Position numbers and translations under genes: made by a program. The notes under the pieces are model-generated. The model saw nothing but the letters and a program-made list of their open reading frames with translations. It was not told the DNA's origin and did no database searches. From positions 1 to 64,000 of the forward strand of contig CAYRVH010000012.1 of NCBI GenBank assembly GCA_964427855.1: a stretch of 64,000 bases of DNA, written 5' to 3'. Origin of the DNA: JAUPKT01 sp964427855 (GTDB lineage: Bacteria > Desulfobacterota > Desulfomonilia > Desulfomonilales > Desulfomonilaceae). Positions 7,497 through 15,737 of the stretch are shown one piece after another (position 1 is the stretch's first letter; every line of letters starts with the position of its first letter).

Positions 7497-10019
7497 TCAG
7501 CGAAGCGTCCGCGCGCCGAGTATTCTAGACTGCTTCATAATATGGATGTATGCAGAATAATCAAGATTTCGGAGCGTCTCCAAGGCCTGGGACCATTGCT
7601 GTTCGGCGAGCCGTTCGTCTCCCATTTTCTCGAGTATCTGAGCCTTATTAGCAGTTACTGACGCAGCCGCGCGATCGTAGTAGGCAAGGGCCTGAGAAAA
7701 ACGCCCTGCGCGGTCATACACACCCGCGAGGGTCAAAAGGGCCTGAAGCTCCCCTTTGCTGTCATTCCTGCCCCGGGAATCCCACAATAGTTGAAATGCG
7801 TGAATCATTGCATCCCGATCAATGCCCAAGGCTTTGCTGAGCTTTGTTAATCGATCCGCGAGATGACCATCCGGCTGAGCGCCTCGCTTCTGCTGTAAAT
7901 AAAGAGAACGCACGAGATCCTCCATCGCGTCTGACAAATTTCCAAGGTTTTCTCGCGACGCGGCGCGGGCCTCGAGCAGAAGCTCTAGGCCATCCGGCAT
8001 CCCTAATTTCTCGCGCAGATCGACGGCGGCTGAGTAGGCGAGGGTCGATTTTTCAAAATTGGCTGTCTCGAAATACCTTCGCCCCAACCTCTCCAGAACT
8101 GGGACCATCTGCTGGGCGTCGCTCTTCTTCTTGAGTTCTCTTAGCAGCATGAGGTCTTCCTGGAGTGAAGGCTCCTTTGGCGTCGGTTTTTCCATTTTTG
8201 CCGTGGATGCCGCCATTTTTGGTAGTCGAGTCTCATGGTCCAGCGCTTTATGTCGCGCCGCTGGCAGTGCAGGCAGTTCGCCTCCAGCCTTGTCTGTTTT
8301 TTTTTCGGGGGTATCTCCGAACATTTCTTTTCTGACGGGAGTTGGGCGATCGGATGACGGCGAGCCCTCTGCAGCCCTTTTTCCCCTTTCAAGGGATGTC
8401 TGCGCTATTTTTGATCCAAATTTTTGAGGCGATCTGAAGATCAAGGGCGTCTCCTCGCCCGCTATTGAATGCTCGCTGCGAGGCCCCTCTGGCTTCACCG
8501 TCGTTTCCACAGCTTGAGGCTTTTGGGGCGCGTAAGGGGCCTTCGATACAGAAGGCTTCTGAGGCTGAAGCGAATTTCCCCTACTAGATGCGGCGGGCTG
8601 CGCGTCTGGGGGCCGTGTTGCGATTTCCTTGCCATTGACGGCTGGAACTTTGGCCTTCACTTCAGCGTAATCCTGAGGGGTATCTTTTGAAGCCACAGTG
8701 GCTTTGGGGACTATTTTCTCCTCAAACGATATTTTGTTGCCGGCGGCTGCCTCTGCAATCTGCTTCGCCAAAGCCTCGTACCCTAGCGCAGCGGCTTTGT
8801 CTCGAGCTCTTTCATAATAAGACGATGCCTTACCTTTCTCCAGAAGATGTTTGCTTGTCTCAGCGAGTTCGAGCAGCGTCAAGACGACCTGATCATCGGC
8901 CTTCAACGCCTCAAACAGACGCAAGGCGTCTTGCAAATACCTCTGTGCGCGTACATAATCTCCTAGCCTCGTGTGGACGCGCGCTATCTCGACATCACAC
9001 CAGCCAACTGCAAAAGCATTCTTGTTTCTTCGTTCCAGTTGACGGGCGTCTTCAAACCGGATGAGGGCCTTGGTCGCATCCGATTTCGCCATAAAATCCT
9101 GCCCTTGCCGATAAATCTCACGCGCGGGTCCGGAATATTTTGTGACCGCTTTGTTGCGGCTTGCTTCATCCAAGGTCTCACAGGAGTCTATGACGACGGC
9201 GGCATCTTGCGGCGCCTTCTGCGGCTTCATTCCCGCGTCGGGAAAGGGCTGGGCCCGCGCTATTTCCCTGCGCTGAGGCTGGGGTCTTTCCGGCGGCTGA
9301 AATGGATGAGATGTGGATGAAGGGGTGGCAGTGGTCTGAATTTTCTGAGGAGAATCTCTTCCATCGCCAGGCCGCAATCCTTTCTGGATCTCCAATTGAT
9401 TGATGCGCGACTGGATCGTCGCAAGGGCATCGGGATCGTTCAGGATGTTCCTGGCAAGTTGATATGTACGCAAGGCTTTTTCAACATCGCCTGTCTTCTC
9501 TAGAGATTCGGCCATGAATAAAAACGAACGGTGATCCATCGGTTGATACGAAAAGGCCTTGTCAAAATCCTTTATCGCCCCTTGATGATCGCCTTGCCTT
9601 GCCTTCGCGAGCCCCATGTTAGTGTAAATCCGGGATTGCAGTTCCCCATGCTTCAATGCCTCTGAAAAGTCAGCGATGGCAAGATCGTATTTTCCCTGCT
9701 CCAGATACACAAGCCCCCTGTTGTTCAAGGCATGGGCGTAACCTGGCCTTAGCTGGATGGCCTTGGTATAGTCCGCCAGCGCCTTTTCCAGGTCTCCCAA
9801 TCGCTTGTATGCGACTCCCCTGTCGTTATAATAGCGCGCCTCTAAACCGTTTAAGGCGATGACCTGACTCAACAGGGCTACGGCCTTCTCGGCATCGCCG
9901 GATTTGACGGCCTGCAAACCTTCTGTGTACAGTTGCTGCATTGAGTCGCCGGTCGCCGCAAAGACGCTGGAGGCAGCCATAAAAACAAAGGTAATGAATA
10001 ATCTTAGGAACAATTTCAT
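7497..10019 (-). CDS. Secreted tetratricopeptide-repeat (TPR) protein
   Basis: 840 residues. The first about 21 form a Sec signal peptide ending SSVFA, so the protein works in the periplasm. At least five consecutive TPR motifs follow (about residues 28-210, e.g. ARYYNDRGVAYKRLGDLEKAL), a second helical TPR block at about 300-410, a long Pro/Lys/Ser-rich disordered linker, and a C-terminal TPR block near 620-800. TPR arrays are protein-docking scaffolds. The ATG at 10019 has GAGGAA eight bases upstream and gives an immediate signal peptide, whereas the open frame runs 29 codons further. Its linkers resemble those of the vWA and Pro-rich proteins nearby. Binding partners are not deducible. Confidence 0.85.
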   Translation of the reverse strand: MKLFLRLFITFVFMAASSVFAATGDSMQQLYTEGLQAVKSGDAEKAVALLSQVIALNGLEARYYNDRGVAYKRLGDLEKALADYTKAIQLRPGYAHALNNRGLVYLEQGKYDLAIADFSEALKHGELQSRIYTNMGLAKARQGDHQGAIKDFDKAFSYQPMDHRSFLFMAESLEKTGDVEKALRTYQLARNILNDPDALATIQSRINQLEIQKGLRPGDGRDSPQKIQTTATPSSTSHPFQPPERPQPQRREIARAQPFPDAGMKPQKAPQDAAVVIDSCETLDEASRNKAVTKYSGPAREIYRQGQDFMAKSDATKALIRFEDARQLERRNKNAFAVGWCDVEIARVHTRLGDYVRAQRYLQDALRLFEALKADDQVVLTLLELAETSKHLLEKGKASSYYERARDKAAALGYEALAKQIAEAAAGNKISFEEKIVPKATVASKDTPQDYAEVKAKVPAVNGKEIATRPPDAQPAASSRGNSLQPQKPSVSKAPYAPQKPQAVETTVKPEGPRSEHSIAGEETPLIFRSPQKFGSKIAQTSLERGKRAAEGSPSSDRPTPVRKEMFGDTPEKKTDKAGGELPALPAARHKALDHETRLPKMAASTAKMEKPTPKEPSLQEDLMLLRELKKKSDAQQMVPVLERLGRRYFETANFEKSTLAYSAAVDLREKLGMPDGLELLLEARAASRENLGNLSDAMEDLVRSLYLQQKRGAQPDGHLADRLTKLSKALGIDRDAMIHAFQLLWDSRGRNDSKGELQALLTLAGVYDRAGRFSQALAYYDRAAASVTANKAQILEKMGDERLAEQQWSQALETLRNLDYSAYIHIMKQSRILGARTLR

Positions 10020-10111
10020 GATGTTATTCCTCAGCTCAGCGCAGACTACAAAAAAGGACATTGATGTAAGCCGTGAACCAGACGCCCGTCCAACGGCCCA
10101 AACCAACCGCG

Positions 10112-10378
10112 CTACTTGCTTGTGTGATCGCCGAGGCCGAATTGATTCAAGATGTCCTTCACCAAAATAGCGGCCTGGTCTAGGTAACTGACGAAACGAT
10201 CTGCAAACGAGGCCTCCTTTACCGCCGCAAGGAGGCTGGTATCAACGTGGACTTGTCCGGCACTCTGGAAACTCTGCGGCCGAAGAGGAGGGGGTTGTTC
10301 ATAGCCGGCGGCGAGAGCCTGTTCACAGGCAAGCAACATCAATACGAACAAAACAAAAGCCTTTGCAGTCAGCCGCAT
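10112..10378 (-). CDS. Small secreted protein or lipoprotein
   Basis: 88 residues. A signal sequence MRLTAKAFVLFVLMLLAC is followed by EQALAAGYEQ, so either a lipobox ending in Cys18 or signal peptidase I cleavage after ALA is possible. The mature part is about 65 residues with a helical C-terminus. AAGGAGG lies eight bases before the ATG and an extended -10 promoter lies 48 bp upstream. It precedes the TPR gene on the same strand (93 bp gap), so the two may be co-transcribed. No family is recognised. Confidence 0.75.
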   Translation of the reverse strand: MRLTAKAFVLFVLMLLACEQALAAGYEQPPPLRPQSFQSAGQVHVDTSLLAAVKEASFADRFVSYLDQAAILVKDILNQFGLGDHTSK

Positions 10379-10425
10379 GACACATCCTCCTTAACCAACG
10401 AGAAGGTAATTCACCTAACGCACTG

Positions 10426-10434
10426 ATTATATCA
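10426..10434 (-). promoter_or_regulatory. Extended -10 promoter
   Basis: On the minus strand TGATATAAT is a perfect extended -10 element (TGnTATAAT). The -35 region is poor (TTTCAA at 17 nt), as often seen with extended -10 promoters. It would drive the small secreted protein and perhaps the TPR gene. Confidence 0.6.
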
Positions 10435-10654
10435 TAATTCTGTGCACATTGAAAGGGAGCCCTCATGAAACGCCGCCCGTCATAGATCTCCATAACCCCT
10501 CTCAAGCGTGCTTCTGAGCATTACCAGCGATGCGCCTGCACCCCGTACGCATCATCCTCCGCTGGCTTCGCAGTTCTCCCAGAATTTTGGCAACCTTCTG
10601 AATGTTGGCGCATCCAAAAAGGTAGTATAGAACGACGAAAAAGAAGGTGACGCC

Positions 10655-11020
10655 ATGAAAAGCATAACGGAAGTGATGAAAGACAGGGAAATTGCAAGGT
10701 TGATAGATTGGGACCTGCATCCATTCGAGGCGGTGACTCGTTATCTCGAGTGGGGAACAAATTGGTCTCGCGGCCTAAATCATGCGAAATCGTGTAATGA
10801 AGCGAGCGCATACTTCAAGATCAACGCCATGAAGACACCCGCAAAGCTTATGTTGGTAAAACAAAGTCACCACGACTACGAAGTACTCGAAGAAATAGAA
10901 GCCCCGCAAGATTTGATCGACCAGTCGGTGGAATTTTACGGCTGTAGAAACGCGGCGTGCGGCATAACCGAAGATCTCAAGGCATGGTTAAAGGCTCAGG
11001 CGTACGGCGCGCATAATTAA
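10655..11020 (+). CDS. Conserved hypothetical protein, DVU0772-like
   Basis: 121 residues, soluble, no signal peptide. The N-terminal IDWDLHPFEAVTRYLEWGTNW stretch, split as IDWDLHPFEAV and YLEWGTNW, recalls small proteins of sulfate reducers annotated as the DVU0772 family; that resemblance is from memory and not verified. Two cysteines occur in CRNAACG near the C-terminus. AGAAGGTGA precedes the ATG. The stop is 11 bp before the Cdc48-like ATPase gene, so the two are very probably one operon and functionally linked. Confidence 0.7.
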   Translation: MKSITEVMKDREIARLIDWDLHPFEAVTRYLEWGTNWSRGLNHAKSCNEASAYFKINAMKTPAKLMLVKQSHHDYEVLEEIEAPQDLIDQSVEFYGCRNAACGITEDLKAWLKAQAYGAHN

Positions 11021-11031
11021 AGGGAAGTCGT

Positions 11032-13230
11032 ATGGAATGTCATTGCAAAGATCATCTCCCAGGGGAGTGGCATTCACGCGAGGAATGCGATTGTCATCGC
11101 CATCCTTACCCTACCTACATGTTTGTGATTACCAAGGTTGTATCTGACCACCAAACCAGCGGCGCGGTGTATATATCAAAACAATTTATGGAACTCCTTG
11201 AGGTGACAGAGGGCGATCCTGTAGAGATGCTGACGTCTCCTTCGTGCCTTCTCCAAGCGAAGGTTCACCCGAACTCGTGGATCGATACGCGCATGATATC
11301 CGTGGATCACGATACCATGGATCGGCTGGGGTTAACCATGTTTGCCCAGGTCAAGCTTCGCAAGGCGGTGTGCTGCGCATGCCGGAGCGTGACCCTGCAA
11401 GTGCCGGAGGGGGTAACTCTAGGACGCGTGCAGTTGAGATCCCTCATTGAGAAATGTCATGGGACAATCCTCCACCACCTTCCTGCGCTGCACATCACCA
11501 CTGAAGGCGGCGAAGACATCCATCTGCCCGTCGTGGAAGTTGAACCCCAAGAGGTATCCAGACTCGTCAGCTCCACAGCAATTAAATTTATCGACGCAGA
11601 AGGCCGACAATACGTCAGCAAGAGTGATACCTCTTTTTCTGACGTCGGGGGTCTTGACGACGCAATCAAAAAAGTGCGCGAAGTGGTTCAGCTGCCTCTG
11701 AAGCATCCGGAGATTTTTCGACATTTGGGCATCGATCCACCAAGGGGCGTGCTGCTTCATGGGCCTTCGGGTACAGGCAAAACCTTGATCGCCCGAGCGG
11801 TGGCAAGCGAGACAGGATGTTACTTCAAAAGTATCATCGGAACCGAAATCATGGACAAATATTACGGCGAGAGCGAGGCAAAACTTAGGGCGGCCTTTGA
11901 AGAGGCTCAGCAGAATCGCCCCGCCATCATATTCATAGACGAAATCGATGCGCTCGCCCCGCGGAGAGACGCGACCGAAGGAGAGGTAGAACGCCGGGTG
12001 ACGGCTCAACTCTTGGCCTTGATGGACGGACTCAAGGATCGAGGCTCCGTCATCGTGCTTGCGGCCACCAATCTCCCCAACACGTTGGATACTGCGCTGA
12101 GGCGACCCGGACGGTTTGACCGGGAGATACTCATAGGAGTTCCCGATCGAGATGGACGAAGAGAAATTCTGGCAATCCACACGAGAGACATGCCGTTAGG
12201 TCATGTGAACCTGGATGAGGTCGCTGAGAAAACCCACGGTTTCGTCGGGGCTGACCTGAAGGCCCTGTGCAGCGAGGCTTCATTTCGGGCCTTGAGGCGA
12301 GTGCTGCCGGGGCTGGAAGACACCGACGAGACCCTCTCCCAAGACTTCCTAGATGCGGTGAAGGTCGAACAAGAAGACTTTGACAGCGCATTGGCAGACA
12401 TGCGGCCCGCCTCGGGACGCGTCTTCGACGTTAATCTTGCGGACTGCGGCTGGAACCATGTCGCAGGCTATGAAAAGGAGAAAACCTTTCTGAAGGATAT
12501 CGTGATCTGGCCGCTCAAGCACGATCGTTTCTTATCCACTATCGGTGTGAAAAAAGTCACAGGCTTGCTTATTACGGGACCGTCCGGCGTGGGGAAGACA
12601 TTGATGGCGAGGTCTCTCGCTAAGGAAAGCGGTTTGAATGTCATCGAATTGACAGGAACAGAACTCCTCTCAAAGTACATGGGGGAGAGTGAAAAGAATA
12701 TCAGGGAAATCTTTAAGCAGGCGCGTCAAATGGCCCCCACTCTCGTGGTGCTTGACGCAATCGACGCCCTGAGCGAGACTGGATGGTCTGACTCGAAAGT
12801 CCTTGAGCGCATTGCAAATCAGCTCGCCAAGGAAATGAGCACCACAATCGCCGGAAAACCCGTCGTTGTCATAGCCACTGCTCAGTCCTCTCAGCAGGTA
12901 CCTGCAGTCCTGCGCGCAACCGGAAAGTTTTCCCACGAACTCAGGCTCAAACCGCCAACCGACTCAGACAGAATGGAAATGCTCAACATGTGGCTGAATA
13001 CCCCCAAGATAAAGTTCAGCGGGGATTTGCAATTGGCATGCAGCGCATCCGAAGGGTTTACAGGAGGTGAAATAAAAGACATCTGCAACAGAGCGCTGCT
13101 AGATGCAGCGAGAAAGGCTCTCGAGACGCATGACGCGGCGCCTGATGATATACACGTATCCGTCGATGCAGTCCTGAGGATGATGGACCTCTGGCGACTA
13201 AGCGAAAGAAGAGACAGCTTAACTAAATGA
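11032..13230 (+). CDS. Cdc48/p97-like double AAA ATPase with degenerate second ring
   Basis: 732 residues with Cdc48 layout: N domain (about 30-190), D1 (about 205-455) and D2 (about 470-710). D1 is complete: Walker A GPSGTGKT 244-251, Walker B D303-E304, sensor ATN 345-347, arginine fingers in GRFDRE 360-365. D2 keeps Walker A (GPSGVGKT 516-523) but Walker B reads VLDAIDA, so the catalytic Glu is Ala576; the sensor Asn is Ala617, and both arginine fingers are replaced (GKFSHE 631-636). D2 should therefore bind but not hydrolyse ATP. The first 24 residues form a CHC...CDCHRH cluster (Cys3, Cys5, Cys19, Cys21 and several His), a likely metal site not typical of Cdc48. Such unfoldases extract or remodel proteins. 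Confidence 0.95.
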   Translation: MECHCKDHLPGEWHSREECDCHRHPYPTYMFVITKVVSDHQTSGAVYISKQFMELLEVTEGDPVEMLTSPSCLLQAKVHPNSWIDTRMISVDHDTMDRLGLTMFAQVKLRKAVCCACRSVTLQVPEGVTLGRVQLRSLIEKCHGTILHHLPALHITTEGGEDIHLPVVEVEPQEVSRLVSSTAIKFIDAEGRQYVSKSDTSFSDVGGLDDAIKKVREVVQLPLKHPEIFRHLGIDPPRGVLLHGPSGTGKTLIARAVASETGCYFKSIIGTEIMDKYYGESEAKLRAAFEEAQQNRPAIIFIDEIDALAPRRDATEGEVERRVTAQLLALMDGLKDRGSVIVLAATNLPNTLDTALRRPGRFDREILIGVPDRDGRREILAIHTRDMPLGHVNLDEVAEKTHGFVGADLKALCSEASFRALRRVLPGLEDTDETLSQDFLDAVKVEQEDFDSALADMRPASGRVFDVNLADCGWNHVAGYEKEKTFLKDIVIWPLKHDRFLSTIGVKKVTGLLITGPSGVGKTLMARSLAKESGLNVIELTGTELLSKYMGESEKNIREIFKQARQMAPTLVVLDAIDALSETGWSDSKVLERIANQLAKEMSTTIAGKPVVVIATAQSSQQVPAVLRATGKFSHELRLKPPTDSDRMEMLNMWLNTPKIKFSGDLQLACSASEGFTGGEIKDICNRALLDAARKALETHDAAPDDIHVSVDAVLRMMDLWRLSERRDSLTK

Positions 13231-13397
13231 AGTGTCGCCGACGACTTAGACGTCGTAGGATTGAATGTGTAAAAGCGACGTGGTAAATCTTTCGGCAGAA
13301 GTCGAATACTTTTGTAGGGAACACAGGCATGTGATATGATAATAAGATTTCCAATTAACGAATAATTGGGAAAAGTGTACCGAAAGGAGCATACAAC

Positions 13398-13619
13398 ATG
13401 AGAGAAAAAATCCAAGCAGCCCTCGACACAGTAAGGCCGCAGCTCCAAGCTGACGGTGGAGATGCAGAAATCGTTGACGTGACAGAGGATGGCATCGTCA
13501 AACTTCGGCTGAAAGGGGCCTGTGGGGGATGTCCTATGAGTCAGATGACTCTCAAAATGGGGATCGAGCGCATCCTAAAAGAGATGGTGCCATCAGTAAA
13601 GAGTGTCGAGGCTGTGTAA
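13398..13619 (+). CDS. NifU C-terminal-domain (Nfu-type) Fe-S scaffold protein
   Basis: 73 residues comprising a single Nfu domain, with the CGGCPMSQMTL motif whose two Cys (about residues 42 and 45) bridge a 4Fe-4S cluster between two subunits. Nfu proteins carry clusters from the assembly machinery to client apoproteins. AAAGGAG precedes the ATG. It lies between an AAA ATPase and a four-cluster ferredoxin gene; the ferredoxin is an obvious candidate client. No isc or suf genes are in the window. Confidence 0.95.
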   Translation: MREKIQAALDTVRPQLQADGGDAEIVDVTEDGIVKLRLKGACGGCPMSQMTLKMGIERILKEMVPSVKSVEAV

Positions 13620-13883
13620 AATCATCTTCATAAAAGCCACACAGAAGACGTTGCGGAACCCGTCTCGACCGCGAGGCGCCGCCAAATCATATCGCGACAG
13701 GAGATGGGTTCCTCCGCTTATTCAGATTTTCGATCATCTCCGGGGGCAAAAGGTTTGCGCCGGCTTCCAAACCTTGACACTCTCCCTTCCTTGGCAGTAA
13801 GGTTCTTGTATTCCGCTTTCTCGGCGAGACGCGATCGTTTTCCCGATAGCAAGTCAATACATTGAACGAAGGGAGCTGTTCTA

Positions 13884-14312
13884 ATGGCCTATGTAATCAT
13901 AGCGGAAGAGTGCAAAGGATGCCAGACATGCGCTCGCGCATGCCCGACTCACGCTTCTACTGGGGAGAACAAAAAACCTCATAACATCGACGCAAGTCGC
14001 TGTATCGAGTGCGGTGTGTGTGCTCGAGGCTGCCCTTATGGCGCAATAAGAGACCCCAAGGGCAACAAACCGCCAAGAATCAAAAGATCCGATTGGCCTA
14101 AACCGTATGTGTGGAAAGAGGACTGTGTGGGGTGCGAGGTGTGCGTGGCCGTATGCCCGTTCCAAGCCCTATCAATGTTCGAGATTGATGGCGAAAGCAT
14201 TGCGGGTCTGTACGACAGTAAAGCCTGCGTCGGCTGCGGTATGTGTGAACAAGCATGCCCATCCCATGCGCTGCAGTTGGTGTGGCCTGAACCAGCCCGC
14301 ATGAGCGCATAG
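13884..14312 (+). CDS. Ferredoxin-like protein with four 4Fe-4S motifs
   Basis: 142 residues containing four complete CxxCxxCxxxCP motifs, beginning at about residues 10, 40, 81 and 116, that is two tandem bacterial dicluster modules with 16 ligand cysteines. It has no signal peptide, so it is a cytoplasmic electron carrier or a subunit of an oxidoreductase. The ATG follows GAAGGGAG. It stands between the Nfu gene and a desulforedoxin-like gene. The partner is unknown. Confidence 0.92.
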   Translation: MAYVIIAEECKGCQTCARACPTHASTGENKKPHNIDASRCIECGVCARGCPYGAIRDPKGNKPPRIKRSDWPKPYVWKEDCVGCEVCVAVCPFQALSMFEIDGESIAGLYDSKACVGCGMCEQACPSHALQLVWPEPARMSA

Positions 14313-14388
14313 CAGGGACCACAACGAGCAAAAAAACGGATGGGGGGAATGCCGCCGCTGCAAACACAGAGGGAGAAAGAGAAAAATC

Positions 14389-14718
14389 ATGCAAATTAGA
14401 ATCGATAAGAACTTGGTTGAATTCACGCCGGAAAATGGGGAAGAGACCGCAAAGCTGGAAGCGCTTTGGCGCCTCATGGTGGATTGCGCGCGATTCAACA
14501 AGAAGATGGTGCCCGTTGGCGAATACATCCCCACAAAACATAACATGGCCCGTTTTGCCATAGAGGGCATACAGGGCCAAGGCGCCCCAGAATACCCGGA
14601 AGTCATAGTCGATCATGACTGCCGATGCTACTGTCAGACGTGCAACAAATACGTCATGCTCAAGAAAGGGGACAGAATACCTCCATGCTGCGGAAAGTTG
14701 ATGGAGGTCATGGACTAA
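14389..14718 (+). CDS. Small protein with desulforedoxin-like C-terminus
   Basis: 109 residues. The N-terminal two thirds (MQIRIDKNLVEFTPENGEE onwards) are not recognised. The C-terminus has YCQTCNKYV...PPCCGKLM: a CxxC pair, 14 residues, then CC followed by G and M. Desulforedoxin and the N-domain of desulfoferrodoxin have CxxC, about 15 residues, CCG, so a rubredoxin-type Fe(SCys)4 centre (or a Zn site) is likely. An additional CRC just before could contribute. A purine-rich GGGAGAAAGAGAAAA stretch precedes the ATG. Electron transfer with the neighbouring ferredoxin or a role in oxygen/superoxide defence is inference. Confidence 0.7.
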   Translation: MQIRIDKNLVEFTPENGEETAKLEALWRLMVDCARFNKKMVPVGEYIPTKHNMARFAIEGIQGQGAPEYPEVIVDHDCRCYCQTCNKYVMLKKGDRIPPCCGKLMEVMD

Positions 14719-14858
14719 GCAATCTGCTGCTTTCTCTCCCAGAGGGTTTCCGAGACAGAGCCTCGCTGGTTCTGTCTCGCGTCTAAAGACTGAACGATAT
14801 TGTTTGTCGAAACGGCGGTTGCCTCATCGAATTTGCTGGCGCTTTTGCGAGCCGCGAC

Positions 14859-15473
14859 ATGCGACGGATCACCGTGGGAATGTTTATCAATGGTCTGATC
14901 GTTAAGTGTGCACGGCCGCGTCGTTGCATCGTGACGATGGGCGTCTTCTCCCTGGCGCTGGGAGCCCTGCTGTGGACATTTTTTTTCACTACCAATGCCT
15001 ATGGGGCTCAGGAAGGGGCTTACAAGAAATACGTCGATCCAAATGGCAGGTTTTCTTTTGACTATCCTGCATCCATGCGCTGCACTCAAAGAACGGCCGA
15101 CGACGTGTCATTTTCCCACCCGTCGGCCTCTCTGCGCATTGCGGTTCTCGTGGAGGCGCGTAATAAAGAAAAATCTCCCGATCCTCAGGCTCTCGTAGAA
15201 TCCAACAAAAAAAGTCTATCTGAAGGCGCAGAGGACGCTGGGGTCTTAGAAGAGGGGCGATTGCCCGACATGCCTGGCCCTCAGGGCTATCTCGTGTGCT
15301 CCTTCAAGGACAAAAACGGCCGCAAGGTCATGCAACTGGTCCAGTATTATGTCGCTCGGGACAAAATCTTTCAAATGATCATTTCCGACCGTCCCCAAGG
15401 CTTCCTGAACGTCGAAAAGGTCATTCGACATATTCACCGCTCGCTGAAGATCATGAAGCCCTCTCTTGACTGA
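14859..15473 (+). CDS. Secreted PsbP/DcrB-like protein of unknown function
   Basis: 204 residues from ATG 14859. A hydrophobic stretch at about residues 28-47 ending in NAYGA is a signal peptide or anchor, preceded by an unusually long basic N-region; ATG 14880 or 14937 would give a more normal signal peptide, and no start has a strong ribosome site. The mature part starts YKKYVDPNGRFSFDYPASM, a pattern shared by PsbP-like and DcrB-like periplasmic domains. Function is unknown. Confidence 0.65.
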   Translation: MRRITVGMFINGLIVKCARPRRCIVTMGVFSLALGALLWTFFFTTNAYGAQEGAYKKYVDPNGRFSFDYPASMRCTQRTADDVSFSHPSASLRIAVLVEARNKEKSPDPQALVESNKKSLSEGAEDAGVLEEGRLPDMPGPQGYLVCSFKDKNGRKVMQLVQYYVARDKIFQMIISDRPQGFLNVEKVIRHIHRSLKIMKPSLD

Positions 15474-15737
15474 GCTTGCCGCCATGCGGATCAAATCGCG
15501 CCGCTGACCACGTAGTTGCTCTGGAGCGCACCGCGAGACTGCTTTGCTTCCATCGCGACGACGCAGCGATGGCCTTTTTATCATGAGAAAGCGCCAAAGA
15601 CGACCCAGCAGGTCTCCGCTCACATTGATGGTTGATGGATGTCGCTGATGAATCTGCGCTTTTCTTCGAGGACGTCTATAATGCGTATTATCTTGGCGCC
15701 TCAATGAGGCCGAACGTGTGCGTATGAGGACTAGGTT

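Noticed and set aside
11419..12180. 253-aa minus-strand open frame inside the AAA ATPase gene
   Set aside because: Antisense shadow of the D1 domain coding region.
13770..13795. TGGCAG-N5-TTCTT, resembling a sigma-54 promoter before the ferredoxin gene
   Set aside because: The essential GC of the -12 element is missing, unlike the perfect match at 52711.
15654..15682. TATAAT upstream of uvrB and possible LexA box
   Set aside because: No matching -35 sequence and no CTG-N10-CAG-type SOS box visible, so not listed as a feature.
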